Shown: positions 26,189 to 38,583, counted from the first letter of the stretch. The stretch: DNA of 64,000 bases from Megalobrama amblycephala (GCF_018812025.1 NC_063044.1:70950374-71014373), one strand, 5' to 3'. Notes: generated by a model not told the origin, from the letters alone. A program made the numbers and translations.

Positions 26189-27246
26189 GAGGGTATGCAC
26201 GTGACGTCACCATCGACCATTATGACTGCGGTTACGCCCACTGAGTGGCACAGAGACTGAGCGGCAGCATTGGTTTTCAGCATGAATGCCGCGAAAAACA
26301 CACAAAACTCTTCCAAACCGGGAAAGAGCTTTGTGATTGACTGTAAAAATAGCTTTGACACAAAACCTGAGGTGTATATTTAAAGACCGCCGAAAGCTAC
26401 AGAAAAAGGAAGCAAATGGATCACTGCAATAGGTTGTTTGCAGTGCACATGATGTCACTGCTGCACGCGAAATGCGGCTGGAGGGCAGGGACTGACTTTT
26501 CTATATAGGAATCCTATCAAAATCTCAAAATTCGTATGTTTTGCATCGTTTATGGTTGCTCAAATCGATCAAACCGAGAACACAGAAGGTGTTTATATCG
26601 TTTACATAACTTATTCCATTTTTAACTTTAAAAGTTGTCACCTTTTATAGCGTTTTGCATCTGCTGATACTGAAATAAATATGGATACCTGCTTACCTTA
26701 TTTGTTTTTGACTTGGTTAAATATTCACATTCTTCATATCGTTTGCAGGGAACAGAAGCTATTTTATCCCACTGAATGGTAATTTGATGTTTTCACTTCA
26801 GTTTTGTAGAATTCTGTTTACAGTGTTGATCTGGTTACCATGAGAACAGTGTCACGCGCTGCTGCTTCAGCCATCATATGGTAGAAAATGTCCAAATAAA
26901 TGTTTAACAAGCTGAAAGAAGTCGATCCATTTTTTCCATCTATATTGTAGTTATATAAAATATTCACAGGCAGATTTGCTTTATGTATTTCTCCGGCGTA
27001 TAAATCAGGCACATATAAATGTCAGGAAACACGACTCCTGGCTGCATGTCAATATCCATGGATTAGGTTTCTTTGACAAGCTGTAAGGAACACTTTTGAG
27101 CCCAACATTTAGTGTAATTGTTTGTTTTACTCGCGTTCAATTCGCAGTTCCCCCTATTAAATCCAGTCATGCAACAGGTTCTTTTACCACTCAGTCCAGC
27201 TGAGGGAGCGCGTTCTGGCGGGAAAGTGACGTCGATGCATACCCTC
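26189..27246 (+). mobile_element. DNA transposon with GAGGGTATGC termini, flanked by TATA
   Basis: The left end GAGGGTATGCACGTGACGTC matches the inverted right end (GACGTCGATGCATACCCTC). TATA sits on both sides (26185-26188, 27247-27250). A short open stretch from the ATG near 26282 looks like a lost first exon, but I do not recognise it. A second, truncated left end of the same family begins directly after the shared TATA at 27251. Confidence 0.65.
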
Positions 27247-27250
27247 TATA

Positions 27251-27335
27251 GAGGGTATGTACGTGATGTCACCGTCGACCGTTACGACTGCGGTCACGCC
27301 CACTGAGTGGCAAAAGACTGAAGGGGCTCGCACAC
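27251..27335 (+). mobile_element. Truncated second copy of the GAGGGTATG element
   Basis: GAGGGTATGTACGTGATGTC and the following GTTACGACTGCGGTCACGCCC repeat the first 85 bases of the element at 26189 with a few substitutions, then similarity stops. It abuts the intact copy across a single TATA. Confidence 0.7.
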
Positions 27336-27478
27336 CGGACGCGAAGCTCAGCGCCTCGCCACGTCTTTAAAATTTGAACGCATTAAACTGTTATTAAACA
27401 GTGCATTGCACAGTTTAATAAGTTGTTTGTTGTTTCCCCACTGCAAACTTTATGTGGAATCTCTTTTGTACCATTTAA

Positions 27479-27732
27479 AGGGTTAGTTCACCCAAAAATC
27501 AAATTTCTCTCATTAATTACTCACCCTCATATCATCCCAAACCTTGTAAGACCTTCATTCATCTTCAGAACACAAATTAAGATATTTGTGATGTGTGGCT
27601 TAGATGCCCTCAGATTTCATCAAAAATGTTTCAATTTGTGTTCTGAAGATGAAAGAAGGTCTTGCGGGTTTGGAACGACATGAATGGTGAGTAATTGATG
27701 ACAGAAATTTCATTTTTGGGTGAACTAAACCT
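27479..27732. mobile_element. Palindromic TTAA MITE
   Basis: The left AGGGTTAGTTCACCCAAAAA and the right TTTTTGGGTGAACTAAACCT are inverted repeats flanked by TTAA (27475-27478, 27733-27736). The arms carry the family motif TTACTCACCCTCAT and the CTTCAGAACACAAATTAAGA hairpin. Relatives form the outer element at 30390-33811 and the half element near 40390-40497. Confidence 0.75.
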
Positions 27733-28195
27733 TTAACAATAACAATAGCAACATTCCCAGATAACAGACCAACACTGAATCCTGCTGTAGATTTAGCAAG
27801 GTTTATTTGATATTGTTTCAGTGTTGATTAGATACAAGTGATTTAATTTAAGTTGAACAATTATTGATTTTAAGTCCATCTTGATCTTTTTTTTTTTTTT
27901 ATCATTGAAATAACATTATTTTATGGTGCAAACCTGATGAAAATTCAATGTTAAGTTTCAAACTTGATTCATTTTTTAATTCAATGTTGGTCTGCTATCT
28001 GTAAAATTGTGTGTGTGTGTGTGTGTGGTGGGGTGGACAAACAGTCACCAACACCATAACTTCAAATAAGACCCTCAGAGCACATTCCTCACATTCCTCT
28101 ACAAAAAGAATACTTCAACATGGCCTATCAAAAGATTTCAATCTGCTACCAAACAAGATAAAATCAACATACCTCGTCAAGCTCAAACCTGCCAG

Positions 28196-28336
28196 GTATG
28201 TGAATTTTTCTTCACCAATCTCTCTCTATACTTGACCCAGGTAGCAGACTAACACTGAACATTGTCAGTAGCTTTGAATATGTGACTTCACAGACAGTAA
28301 CTGTAACCTCACAGATCTGTTTCTCCTTGTAATTAG
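28196..28336 (+). other. Candidate intron 1 of the stonustoxin-like gene
   Basis: A donor GCCAG|GTATGT at 28195/28196 and an acceptor TAATTAG at 28336 just before the start codon suggest a 5' untranslated exon ending at 28195. This rests on splice signals alone. Confidence 0.35.
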
Positions 28337-28337
28337 C

Positions 28338-30233
28338 ATGGATTCAGTGGGAGTGAATGCGATTGAAACAGCAGCTCTTGGGAGACCCTTCCAGCTCGGC
28401 ATGCTGTATGACTGCAGAAAGGACGCGTTAATACCAGGTACCTAAATATTTTAAATACTGTTGTGATTTACTGAAAAAAAAAATTCTGATGTGAAATGTG
28501 ATTCTAATAAATTCACTGTTGAGAGTTAAAACACATTTTTCCTATTACAGGTATTAGACTTTGGAACAAAGAACAGCTGCAGCAGAATATTTGCTCTTGT
28601 GCCCAAATTAATACAGGATTCAAAGTCACAGCTTCAGACTCCATTCAGGACAAATCTAAATTACTGAATATTGATGGTGGACTCAAACTGAGTCTTTTAG
28701 GTGATCTCGTCCATGTTAGTGGAGCAGCAAAATATCTCAATGACATTAAGAAGTCTTTCAAACAGCAGAGACTGACGCTACATTATCATTCAACCAGCAG
28801 GTTTGAAGAACTGACTGTAAATCATTTGCCTTCTGAAAATCTTCCTGACGATGGCAATGATACAGCCACACATGTAGTTACAGCAATACTGTATGGAGCA
28901 GACGCCTGCTTTGTGTTTGACAGAGAAGTTTCTTCAAATGAGGACCAAAAATCTGTAAACGGAGAAGTAAAAGTGGCCCTTGAGAAACTGCAGGGCATCA
29001 TTTCAGTGGGTGCATATGCTTATCTAAATGTGAATCACAGTCAGCAAACTGCAGTCAGAAAATTCACTTGTACATTTTATGGTGACTTCCAGCTACCATC
29101 TAACCCAACCTCTTTTGAAGATGCATTGAAGGTTTTTGCTGATCTTCCAAAACTGCTGGGAGAAAAACAAGAACTAGCAGTTCCACTGAGAGTTTGGCTT
29201 TATCCTTTGGACAAACTTTATTCAAGAGCTTCAAAAATTCATAAAGAAATCAGCATGGATCTAATCATAAAGACTGAATCAGTGATTGAGAGTTTAAATA
29301 CAGCCGAGATGAAATGGAGTGATTTTCTGAAAGATTTGCCGGCTCTGACGTTTGCTGCGTTTCATGATAAAATACAGAAAATGAAGCAAAACTGCTACAT
29401 GTACAAGTTGAGACTCATGAAGAAACTCGGCTCTTTGCTGCCAAACATCCGTGGGAATGTGATCAAGGAAACTGCACTGAATGATCTTCTACAAGAACAT
29501 GATGAATCTCCATTCAGAGGAAGTGACCTCACAGAATGGTTTAAAGAGAGAGAAAGAGAGTCTGAGATCATTAAAACAATCCTGAGACAGCTGAAAGACG
29601 TTGAGGTAAAAGACAACATTGATCTCATCAAGATGGATTTGGAGGTTGGGAATCTGGTCAGCTACACGTTCACATCATTGAACTGCTCAGATGTTCTTCT
29701 GCAACTAACAAACTGCCTATCTGAGTCCTTCAACACAAGGAGAAACTGATGTGACGAGCCCTGATTTCAAGCGAAAGTCTTGGCTAACTCCTGAGATCCA
29801 AAAGGCCATGAGGAGCAACTTGAAGATATTTAAGAACTTGATCAATTCAAACAGCTGTAAACACGACAGGTTCATTGTGTCATCAAGAGAAATGGAGAAT
29901 CATCCTGGTTCCTGCATTATTCTGTACGGAAGTGAATGTGATGAAGCTGTTTGCTTTACTCCTCCATCCAAACCAGCCTGTCCGATCACTGAAGAGGTCA
30001 AAGGTCAGAATGTGGTTCTGAAGGTTCCTCCATCATGTCCTGCTACAGTGGAGCTCAGATTACTGTATAAAGTGAAGCAGGACACAGTCTGGACATCTGA
30101 ACCTGTGCTGAAGGATCAACACACAGTTACTCTGACTGATCTGAGAGCAGGAACTGAGTATGAGATCAAATGTGCAGCTGTGGGGAAACTCAACTACACT
30201 GTAGACAGTGACGTGATCAGAGTCATCACAGAG
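28338..30233 (+). CDS. Stonustoxin-like/thioredoxin-like/FN3 module (5' part of gene D)
   Basis: Exon 28338-28437 starts with ATG and contains ALGRPFQLGMLYD, the signature opening of stonustoxin/neoverrucotoxin-related fish proteins. These have a MACPF/CDC-like N-terminal region; in non-venomous fish such modules occur in many proteins of unknown role (family knowledge). It joins in phase to an exon from 28551. That exon encodes the rest of the pore-forming-like and helical regions, a thioredoxin-like segment (29751-29960) and one fibronectin type III domain (about 29960-30233, ending at a GTATGA donor). The reading frame changes by one base between about 29700 and 29750, where the first frame stops at 29747-29749 and homology continues in the next frame. 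This is a point lesion or sequence error. No signal peptide is seen. It is probably the front of the VLIG-type gene downstream. Confidence 0.75.
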
Positions 30234-30363
30234 GTATGATGATCATTCTTCAAATATCAGCTGACAATAAATACATTATGTAATTGAACAGAAATATTTG
30301 AACTTACTCTCTTATTGCCACTTCAATGATCAGTTGTTAATTATAATCAAGTGTGTTTTTCAG

Positions 30364-30391
30364 CAAAGTACAAATAACCTAGAAATTAAAG
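30364..30391 (+). other. Candidate 28-nt linker exon of gene D
   Basis: The acceptor GTTTTTCAG at 30363 and donor AAAG|GTATAG at 30391/30392 delimit 28 nt. This exon would join the FN3 exon (phase 0) to the GTPase exon in frame if the latter starts at 33878. The donor falls at the very edge of a TTAA transposon. No homology support. Confidence 0.35.
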
Positions 30392-30714
30392 GTATAGTTC
30401 ACACAAAAATGAAAATTCTTTCATTAATTACTCACCATCATATTTTTCCAAACCTAGAAGACTTTTGTTTGCCTTCAGAACACAAATGAAGATCTTTTTG
30501 ATTAAATATGTCCCTTCATAGACAGCTATACTGACACTTTGATGTTTCGAAAAGTTCATAAAGAGATACAACTAATCAATATGAATTGAGTGGTTTAGTA
30601 CACATTTTTTGAAGAGACATGATCACTTTATATAATGAACAATTTAAATTTAAGTTGAATTTAGGCTTTTATTCACATAGAAACATTAATCAACTCACAT
30701 ATTGGTTTGCCAAT

Positions 30715-30875
30715 AAGCTGGTGTATGGTGGGCTTTCTGGTGCACTATGGTTGCCATCACATCATTCAGGTGGATGCTGCACAATAATGGTGGTTGAGAA
30801 TATTCCCCTTTCCATGTAAAGCACTTTGAGTGCCAACAACAACAACGACAAAAAACGCTACATAAATGTAACGAA
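30715..30875 (+). mobile_element. SINE fragment related to the copy at 63265
   Basis: It shares GGTGGATGCTGCACA, a GGTGGTTGAG stretch, TGTAAAGCACTTTGAGTG and a CGCTACATAAATG tail with the 3' half of the 5S-type SINE near the right end of the window. The 5' half is missing. Confidence 0.6.
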
Positions 30876-30974
30876 GTAACAAATTGTTACTATAACACAG
30901 TTTGTTGATAAGGGAGGAAGGAGGCGGGAATCAGCGAATGTTTAAACACTTTAATATCAAAATAAACACTGTTG

Positions 30975-31195
30975 GTTAAGGTAGGTTTTGAAGTTGGTAT
31001 ACTGGTTTGAGCTGGTTTATGCTGGTCAAGTAGCTCAGGACCAGCATGGTCCAGCATATGACCAGCATGGACCAGCATAGACCAACATAGGACCAGCTCA
31101 GGACCAGCATGGACCAGCATAGGACCAGCATAAACCAGCTCAAACCAGCATACCAGCTTCAAAACCTACCTTAACCAGCATATGCTGTTTTTTTC
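30975..31195. mobile_element. Palindromic MITE of CCAGCAT repeats
   Basis: Two inverted arms, AAGGTAGGTTTTGAAGTTGG on the left and its complement near 31155, enclose many copies of the motif GGACCAGCAT. No coding capacity. Confidence 0.65.
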
Positions 31196-31429
31196 AGCAG
31201 GGAGTATACACATAAACAAAACATCATGTAAAGTCCAGGCCTGGTCCTCTCTCATCCTTCACCCATCACCACTCCTCCTTTTATGCTTCCGAAGCTCCTC
31301 CATGAGAGATACGAAACCGGTGTGGCACAAAGGTGATGCTCATTTTCAATCAAGCCACTGGCCTTGCTCCGTTCTCATGGCCCTCGGCCACAATTATAAT
31401 TATTATTATTATTTGTGGTAAATGGAAGC

Positions 31430-32190
31430 TCAAGCATGTTCGCTTGACATGTGTGGTTCATTCTCATGTGTTACACAGCACGTTTGAGCTTCAGCAAGAA
31501 CCAGAGGTTCATTCTCATGTGTTATGCAGCACGCTTCCACAAGAACCAATGAGGTTCATTCTTGTGTTATGCTGCATGTTTGCTCTTCCACAATAACCAA
31601 TTCATTCTTGTGTTAGCACATTTGAGCTTTAGCAAGAACCAATGAGGTTCTTTCTGGTGTGTCATGCAGCACGCTTGAGATTCCCCAAGAACCAATGAGT
31701 TTCATTCTAGGGTTACACAGCAGGTTTGATCTTCCACAAGAACCAATGAGGTTCATTCTTGTGTTATGCTGCATGTTTGCTCTTCCACAATAACCAATTC
31801 ATTCTTGTGTTAGCACATTTGAGCTTTAGCAAGAACCAATGAGGTTCTTTCTGGTGTGTCATGCAGCACGCTTGAGATTCCCCAAGAACCAATGAGTTTC
31901 ATTCTAGGGTTACACAGCAGGTTTGATCTTCCACAAGAACCAATGATGCTTCATTCTTGTGTTACAAAGCAGTTTTGAGCTTCCGCAAGGACCAGTGAGG
32001 TTTATTTTTGCTTACTAAGCAGCACATTTGAGCTTCCACAAGAACCAGTAAGGTTCATTCTCATGTTACACAGCATGTTTTAGCTTCCTCAAAAATCAAT
32101 GAGGTGCATTCTTGTGTGTTACGCTTGCAAGTTTGAACTTCAGCAAGAGGTTTGTTCTCATGTCAAGCAGGTTCGGTTGAGCTTCTGTTT
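31430..32190. repeat. Minisatellite, AAGAACCAATGAGGTTCATTC units
   Basis: About a dozen imperfect units of 50-60 bp contain CAAGAACCAATGAGGTTCAT, GTGTTA and AGCACGTTTGAGCTTC. A higher-order block of about 196 bp beginning near 31571 is repeated almost exactly from about 31767. The short open frames through it are not genes. Confidence 0.8.
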
Positions 32191-32213
32191 ATGTTCGCTG
32201 ATCAGTGTTTATA

Positions 32214-33533
32214 CAAACCCGATTCCAAAAAAGTTGGGACACTGTACAAATTGTGAACAAAAAAGGAATGCAATAATTTACAAATCTCATAAACGTATAT
32301 TTTTTTCACAATAGAACATAAATAACATATCAAATGTTGAAAGTGAGACATTTTGAAATGTCATGCCAAATATTGGCTCATTCTGGATTTCATGAGAGCT
32401 ACACATTCCAAAAAAGTTGGGACAGATAGCAATAAGAGGCCGGAAAAGTTAAATGTACATTTAAGGAACAGCTGGAGGACCAATTTGCAACTTATTAGGT
32501 CAATTGGCAACATGATTGGGTATAAAAAGAGACTCTCAGAGTGGCAGTGTCTCTCAGAAGTCAAGATGGCCAGAGGATCACCAATTTCCCCAATGCTGCA
32601 GGCGAAAAATAGTGGAGCAATATCAGAAAGGAGTTTCTCAGAGAAAAATTGCAAAGAGTTTGAAGTTATTATCATCTACAGTGCATGATATCATCCAAAA
32701 ATTCAGAGAATCTGTAACAATCTCTGTGCATAAGGGTCAAGGCCGAAAAACCATACTGGATGCCCGTGATCTTCGGGCCCTTAGACGGCACTGCATCACA
32801 TACAGGAATGCTACTGTAATGGAAATCACAACATGGGCTCAGGAATACTTCCAGAAAACATTGTTGGTGAACACAATCCACCGTGCCATTCGCCATTGCT
32901 GACTAAAACTCTATAGGTCAAAAAAGAAGCCATATCTAAACATTATCCAGAAGTGCAGACGTTTTCTCTGGGCCAAGGCTCATTTAAAATGGACTGTGGA
33001 AAATTGGAAAACTGTTCTGTGGTCAGACGAATCAAAATTTGAAGTTCTTTTTGGAAAACTGGGACACCATGTCATCCGGACTAAAGAGGGCAAGGACAAC
33101 CCAAGTTGTTATCAGCGCTCAGTTCAGAAGCCTGCATCTCTGATGGTATGGGGTTGCATGAGTGCGTGTGGCATGGGCAGCTTACACATCTGGAAAGGCA
33201 CCATCAATGCTGAAAGGTATATCCAAGTTCTAGAACAACATATGCTCCCATCCAGACGTCGGAAGACCTTGCATTTTCCAACATGACAATGCCAGACCAC
33301 ATACTGCATCAATTACAATATCATGGCTGCGTAGAAGAAGGATCCGGGTACTGAAATGGCCAGCCTGCAGTCCAGATCTTTCACCCATAGAAAACATTTG
33401 GCGCATCATAAAGAGGAAGATGCGACAAATAAGATGTTGTATTCTGAATAAAATATTGAAACTTCCACATCATTGCATTCTGTTTTTATTCACAATTTGT
33501 ACAGTGTCCCAACTTTTTTTGGGATCGGGATTG
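32214..33533 (+). mobile_element. Tc1/mariner element
   Basis: The left AGTTGGGACACTGTACAAAT is found inverted at the right end, and TA flanks both sides (32212-32213, 33534-33535). It contains a broken transposase gene (32565-33430). Confidence 0.85.
32565..33430 (+). pseudogene. Tc1-like transposase, broken
   Basis: The N-terminal helix-turn-helix section (IVEQYQKGVSQRKIAKSL, then GRKTILDARDLRAL) is in one frame to a stop near 32900. The catalytic part follows at 32996 with WSDESKFEVLFG (first Asp) and SLMVWGCMSACG. Frame then shifts near 33270, after which QHDNARPHT (second Asp) and SPIENIW (Glu) can still be read. The C-terminal end is shortened. Tc1 transposases cut and paste DNA at TA; this copy cannot make a full protein. 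Confidence 0.85.
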
Positions 33534-33877
33534 TATTTGATTAAAAGCCTAAATTCAATCTGTTCATAATATAAAGCATGGAGTCTCTTCATAAAATGTG
33601 GACTAAACCACTCAATTCATGTGGAATTGTTTTATGATCTCTTATGAACTTTTTGAAGTGTCAAAGTGTCAGTCTATCGAAGGACAGAAAGCTCTCAGAT
33701 TTCATCAAAAAGATCTTAATTTGTGTTCCGAAGATGAACGAAATTCTTACAGGTTTGGAACAACATGAGAGTAATGGCAGAATTTTCATTTTTGGGTGAA
33801 CTATCACTTTATAGTTGAGTACTGGAATTTAATATTGGATTTAATAAATGTATCATTGTTTTGTCTATTAAACAGAG

Positions 33878-36800
33878 AAAAAACAAGGACATTGGAAAAG
33901 AGCAGAGCAGAGCAGAACAAAATATATCACCTATTTCACAGACTTCATCTTAAAGACAGGTACCACAATAAACTGAGAGCTGCAGATGTTCTTCAGATAA
34001 CTGGACATTCATTACAGTCCCATGAGTATTGTACTGAACAGGAGCTGATTCAGACTTTCCTACAAAAACTACTGATGATGAACTACAGAGCAAGATTTAT
34101 TATATCTAAAGAGAAAAATGAGGAAGATCACACACAACGAAAAGACAATCACTCATCTGAAGATGAAAGTGATATTTTTCATGAAATGTTTTTATCTAAC
34201 TATGGAGCAAGCCAGTCTAAGGCCATTCACCCGATGGATGTTCAGATGGCCGTGTTTCATTGTGCCGATAGTTTCCTGAAGCAGCTGATGGTCACTAAAC
34301 TGTCCCAGTGTCAGTACGCTCTGCCTCTGCTTCTTCCTGATCCATTCACACAACAGATTGAGTTTCCTCTCTGGACATTTAGAGAAATCACCAAGAGCTG
34401 GAAGATCAGAAACACCAACAATGAAATCATCAGTCAAACCCAGCCGATCTACAAAGCAGAAACTTCAATGGTGTCTTTCTTCAGGTTTGGCTCTGTGCCT
34501 TCATCCAAGTCTCAGCTGATGAACAGTCTGATCAATGAGAAACACAACACGTTCTTCCACAGGAACTGCCCAGGCAGCAGCAGAACCAGAGAACTGATGG
34601 ATGGAGTGGTGGAGATCGCCTGGTTCTGCCCCTCTGGATCATATGATGATAAATTCACTGACTGTGTTGCATTCTGTAATCTACACGGTGATGCAGGAGA
34701 CCATGAAAAACAGCTTCAGATCCTCACTGAAATGGCCTCAGTCAATGTTGTTCTTCTACCACAACTGGACAGGAATGACAAAAGTGCAGCAATAATACAA
34801 AACATGTACAGGAACTCAAAGCCACTCATTTGTCTTTTTACTGAGAATGAATCTGCTGTAACTGAAATAAAGAAAAGAAAATATAAGATTGGTCTGAAAA
34901 ATAGAAATCAGTCAGTTGTATCTGAAGAACTCAGAAGAGCTATAAATGACTGTCTCTCAGAATCATCTTCCACTCTCAGACTTGAAGATGTGTCCAAACA
35001 CTCAGATGTCAGAGTAGATGAGGAAGATGATGAAGACTGCAGGAGAGGAAGAGAAGCAGCACAGAAGATGATGAGTTTACTGGAGAAGAAAGATCTGACA
35101 GAAATCAAAGAATCAGTTCTGCCTCATCAGGGGAAACTGTGGCATCAGTGGCGTCAGAAGAACAAGGAACTACATCGACCTAAAGCAGATGAGATAGAAA
35201 TGGACATCAGTAGAAAGAAAACAGAGTTGAAAAGAATTCGTCAGCATCAGTATGAATCTGACATAAGAGAGTTTATTAAGTTCTTCATTAAAGAAATTAA
35301 CTCAGGTGCTGCCAATAAAAATATATATTTTCTCAAATGGCTCAGAATCCTCCTGGATGAATATACCTCAGGTGACCTTTCTTATCTAAATCACAAATAT
35401 GATGAAAAGTGGTCAACAGTCTTAAAACTGAAAGAGAATTGTAATAAAATTGAACAACTTAAAGCTGAACAAACTGAACTTGAGAGAATATCTGAGAAGC
35501 TTCAAGCTGCAGCCTTTGGTTTGGAGCACATCATGAGGGAGATCGGTCAGATCTATGAATCATGTTCATCTGTGAAGAAGAACAAGAAAGACCTGCAGTT
35601 TGACTTCTCTTCTCTCCCGAGTCTTGCAGCAGAGATGATGATCTCTGGATTTCCACTGGAGCTGATGGATGGAGATGCTGCTCATGTTCCTGTGATCTGG
35701 ATCTCTGCTGTTCTAGATGAACTCATCCAGAAACTGGGAGACCAGAGAGTCTTTGTGCTGTCAGTTTTAGGGCTTCAGAGCTCTGGGAAATCCACCATGC
35801 TGAATGCCATGTTTGGACTCCAGTTTGCCGTCAGTGCTGGCAGGTGCACCAGAGGAGCTTTCATGCAGCTGGTCAAAGTGTCAGACGAGATGAAAACACA
35901 GATGAACTTTGACTATATTCTGGTTGTTGACACTGAGGGTCTTCGTGCTCTAGACCTGGCTGGAAGATCAAGAAGACATCATGACATTGAATTGGCCACA
36001 TTTGTTGTTGGTCTTGGAAATCTGACATTGATCAACATCTTTGGAGAAAACCCATCTGAGATGCAGGACATTCTTCACATTGTTGTTCAGGCCTTCATGA
36101 GGATGAAGAAGGTCAGACTGAATCCCAGCTGTGTGTTTGTGCATCAGAATGTTTCAGACATCACAGCTGTAGAGAAAAACATGGAGGAAAAGAGACGACT
36201 GCAGCAGACACTGGATAAGATGACTAAACTCGCTGCTGAAGATGAAGTTTGTGATGCAGAATGTTTCAGTGATGTCATTGCATTTGATGTACAGAATGAT
36301 GTGAAGTATTTTGCTCATCTTTGGGAGGGAAACCCACCCATGGCACCACCAAACCCAGACTACTGTGAAAATATTCAAGACCTAAAGGAAACTATTATAT
36401 CTTGTGCAGAAAAACCCCATGGAATGATGCTGATAGACTTAAAAGATCATATTAGAGATCTATGTGAGGCTTTACTGAAGGAACGATGTGTCTTCAGCTC
36501 CAGAACTGCTCTGGAGATTTCAGCCTACAGGAAACTGGAGACTGAATACAGCAAGTGGTCCTGGAGGCTTCGCAGTGCCATGATGGAAACTGAGAATAAA
36601 CTACACAACAAAATAGAAAATGAAGCAATTTATAAGTTTGAAGAAACTGATCTTCAAAGAGAACTGAAGAAGACAAGTGAGGATGTGAAAAACTCAATGT
36701 CAGAATTCTTTGAGAAAGATGCTGATATATTGGTTCAGTGGAAAAAATCATTTGACGTAAAAATGAAAGAGATTCAGGAAAACATTGTGAGAGAAACAAA

Positions 36801-38583
36801 GAGGAAATTAAATGAGATTCTTCAGCAGCGAGACCTAAAGAAAAAGACTGATGATCAGAAGACACATCATGAAAACACTCTCTATGAAAAGAGCAAAGAA
36901 CTTGCCTTAAAACTCAAAGACAAAACAACTGATGAACAAACACAGAAGAAAGAATTTGATTCATTTTGGAAAAAGAGTGTTGACAGGATTCTCTCAGACA
37001 GTCCTCAAATTAAAGACACTGACATAATGACAGATGTGAGAGAGATCCTCAAAAACATCTATAGAAGTTCTCTTGTATACAATTGCAGTGAGAGCTATGA
37101 TATTTTTACTGTGACGACTTACTCTCAATATGTCATTTTCAGAAATTCCACAAAAACAGTTAAAGAAACATGTGGATTTGATCAAAGTCTTTCTCTAGAA
37201 GATGAAGCCCAAATAAGATCATTAGTCACAGATGTTGCTCAGCAGACAGACAGAATGATTCAGTCATTTAACATTTCAAAGATGGGCTACAACATCAGCT
37301 ACATTCAACAACTCACAGGTTACATCAAGACAAGAGTAACAGAACATCAGAAAAGACAATTGAAATATGTGTTCAAGATTGATTTCTTCATGGATTTGGT
37401 TCTTTCTATCAGTAAAAGGGCAAACAAGATGATCACTGACCAACACAGACTCTTCAAAGAAGCCAATGATCCTAAGATATATGTAGAGAAGAAGAGAGAA
37501 GAGTACTATAGTGTTTTCCAGAAATACTGTCATGGAGCAACATCAGCTGCCATTTTTGGTGAGATCATCTGTCAGAAACTGAAAGAGCCCATTGAGCAGA
37601 GTGTCTACAAGAAGACTGCCAGAGATCTGACTGATGGAATGAGAACAAACTGTGAATCACTGAATGGAAACGGATCAAATCTGGAGAAACACATCCTGAA
37701 GACACTGGCAGATGAAGAGGACTTCAAAAAATACATGAACTACATTCATAATCCCAGAGATCATTTCAAGAGTTTCATCAGAGATGAAGTCAGTCAGTAC
37801 ATCACTGATAAGTTCAGTGTCAGTGTTTTACCCAAGATGAAGGAGAACATTGAACTCCTGCAGCAGAAGATCATGAAAGCAGTACATGAATCTACTGAAC
37901 ATGTTCAAGTGAACAGAGGAGATGTTGGTTTGTGGTTGAAGAGTTTCACACAGCAGATCTCAGATATGCTGATCTTCTCTGAAAAAGACCTCAATGGAGT
38001 GAAACATGATGATGTTGATGATTTAAACCTCCTAGAAGATGTGATAAGACAAGAGCTTCCTACTATAATATCAGACATCAGCAGAAGATTCAACACAGAG
38101 ACATTTCCAGTAAATCTGGACTATAAATTTAGACCAGATGAGCTTCTGATTGATCACTTCTGTCAGTGTTGTTGGGTTCAGTGTCCGTTTCGTAAAGCCA
38201 TCTGCACCAACACCATAAAAAAACATCATGGAGATAACAGTGCTCCTTTCCACATAGAGAGAGGAAATGGAAGGCATTTCCCACAAGCACAGTATCTCTG
38301 TGCTGTTATTTGCACAAAATTAGTGGCAAGTGATCAGGATTTCTATGTACCAGATGGAAGGTTCCCTTCTAGAGAATACAGAAGAGCAGGAGGAGTTTAT
38401 GAAGACTTGAGCATCACCTCTGATCTCTCTGAACTGCCCTACTGGAAGTGGTTTGTCTGCAGATTTCAGAAAGATCTGGAAAAACACTACAGTAAAACAT
38501 TTGAGGGGAGTTTTAAAATATCAGATGAATGGAGAAAATACTCAAAACAGAATGCTATTGAGTGTTTGGGTCAATGTATCTAA
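33878..38583 (+). CDS. VLIG/URGCP-type very large GTPase (3' part of gene D)
   Basis: One uninterrupted exon of about 4.7 kb (about 1570 codons) ends in TAA at 38583. The acceptor lies at 33875 (TTAAACAG) or two bases later. The N-terminal third has the family section LHLKDRYHNKLRAADVLQI and the block around YALPLLLPDPF. The G domain carries the P-loop GLQSSGKST (near 35770), VDTEGLRA (near 35925) and FVHQNVSD (near 36135). A long helical region follows. The end has the conserved Cys-rich block CQCCWVQCPFRKAICTNT and YWKWFVCRF. Mammalian VLIG1/GVIN is interferon-induced and URGCP is its smaller relative (family knowledge). One giant coding exon is typical. Phase analysis and order suggest that the SNTX-like/FN3 module upstream is its N-terminus. 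A poly(A) signal is at 39269. The frame is intact. Confidence 0.9.

Larger units (their letters stand above)
30390..33811. mobile_element. Outer TTAA-type element, filled by later insertions
   Basis: The left AGGTATAGTTCACACAAAAA (after TTAA) and the right TTTTTGGGTGAACTATCACTTTA are inverted repeats of the family seen at 27479. The inner arms AAGCCTAAATTCAA and TGAATTTAGGCTTTTA mark the palindrome centre. Between them (about 30680-33540) sit a SINE fragment, a palindromic MITE, a minisatellite and a Tc1 element. The whole lies in the intron between the FN3 exon and the GTPase exon. Confidence 0.65.

Noticed and set aside
25924..26361. 145-codon frame on -
   Set aside because: It spans the junction of two transposons and has no family features.
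31430..32190. CRISPR-like array of spaced repeats
   Set aside because: Repeats are imperfect and contiguous, there are no unique spacers or cas genes, and the window is eukaryotic: a minisatellite.
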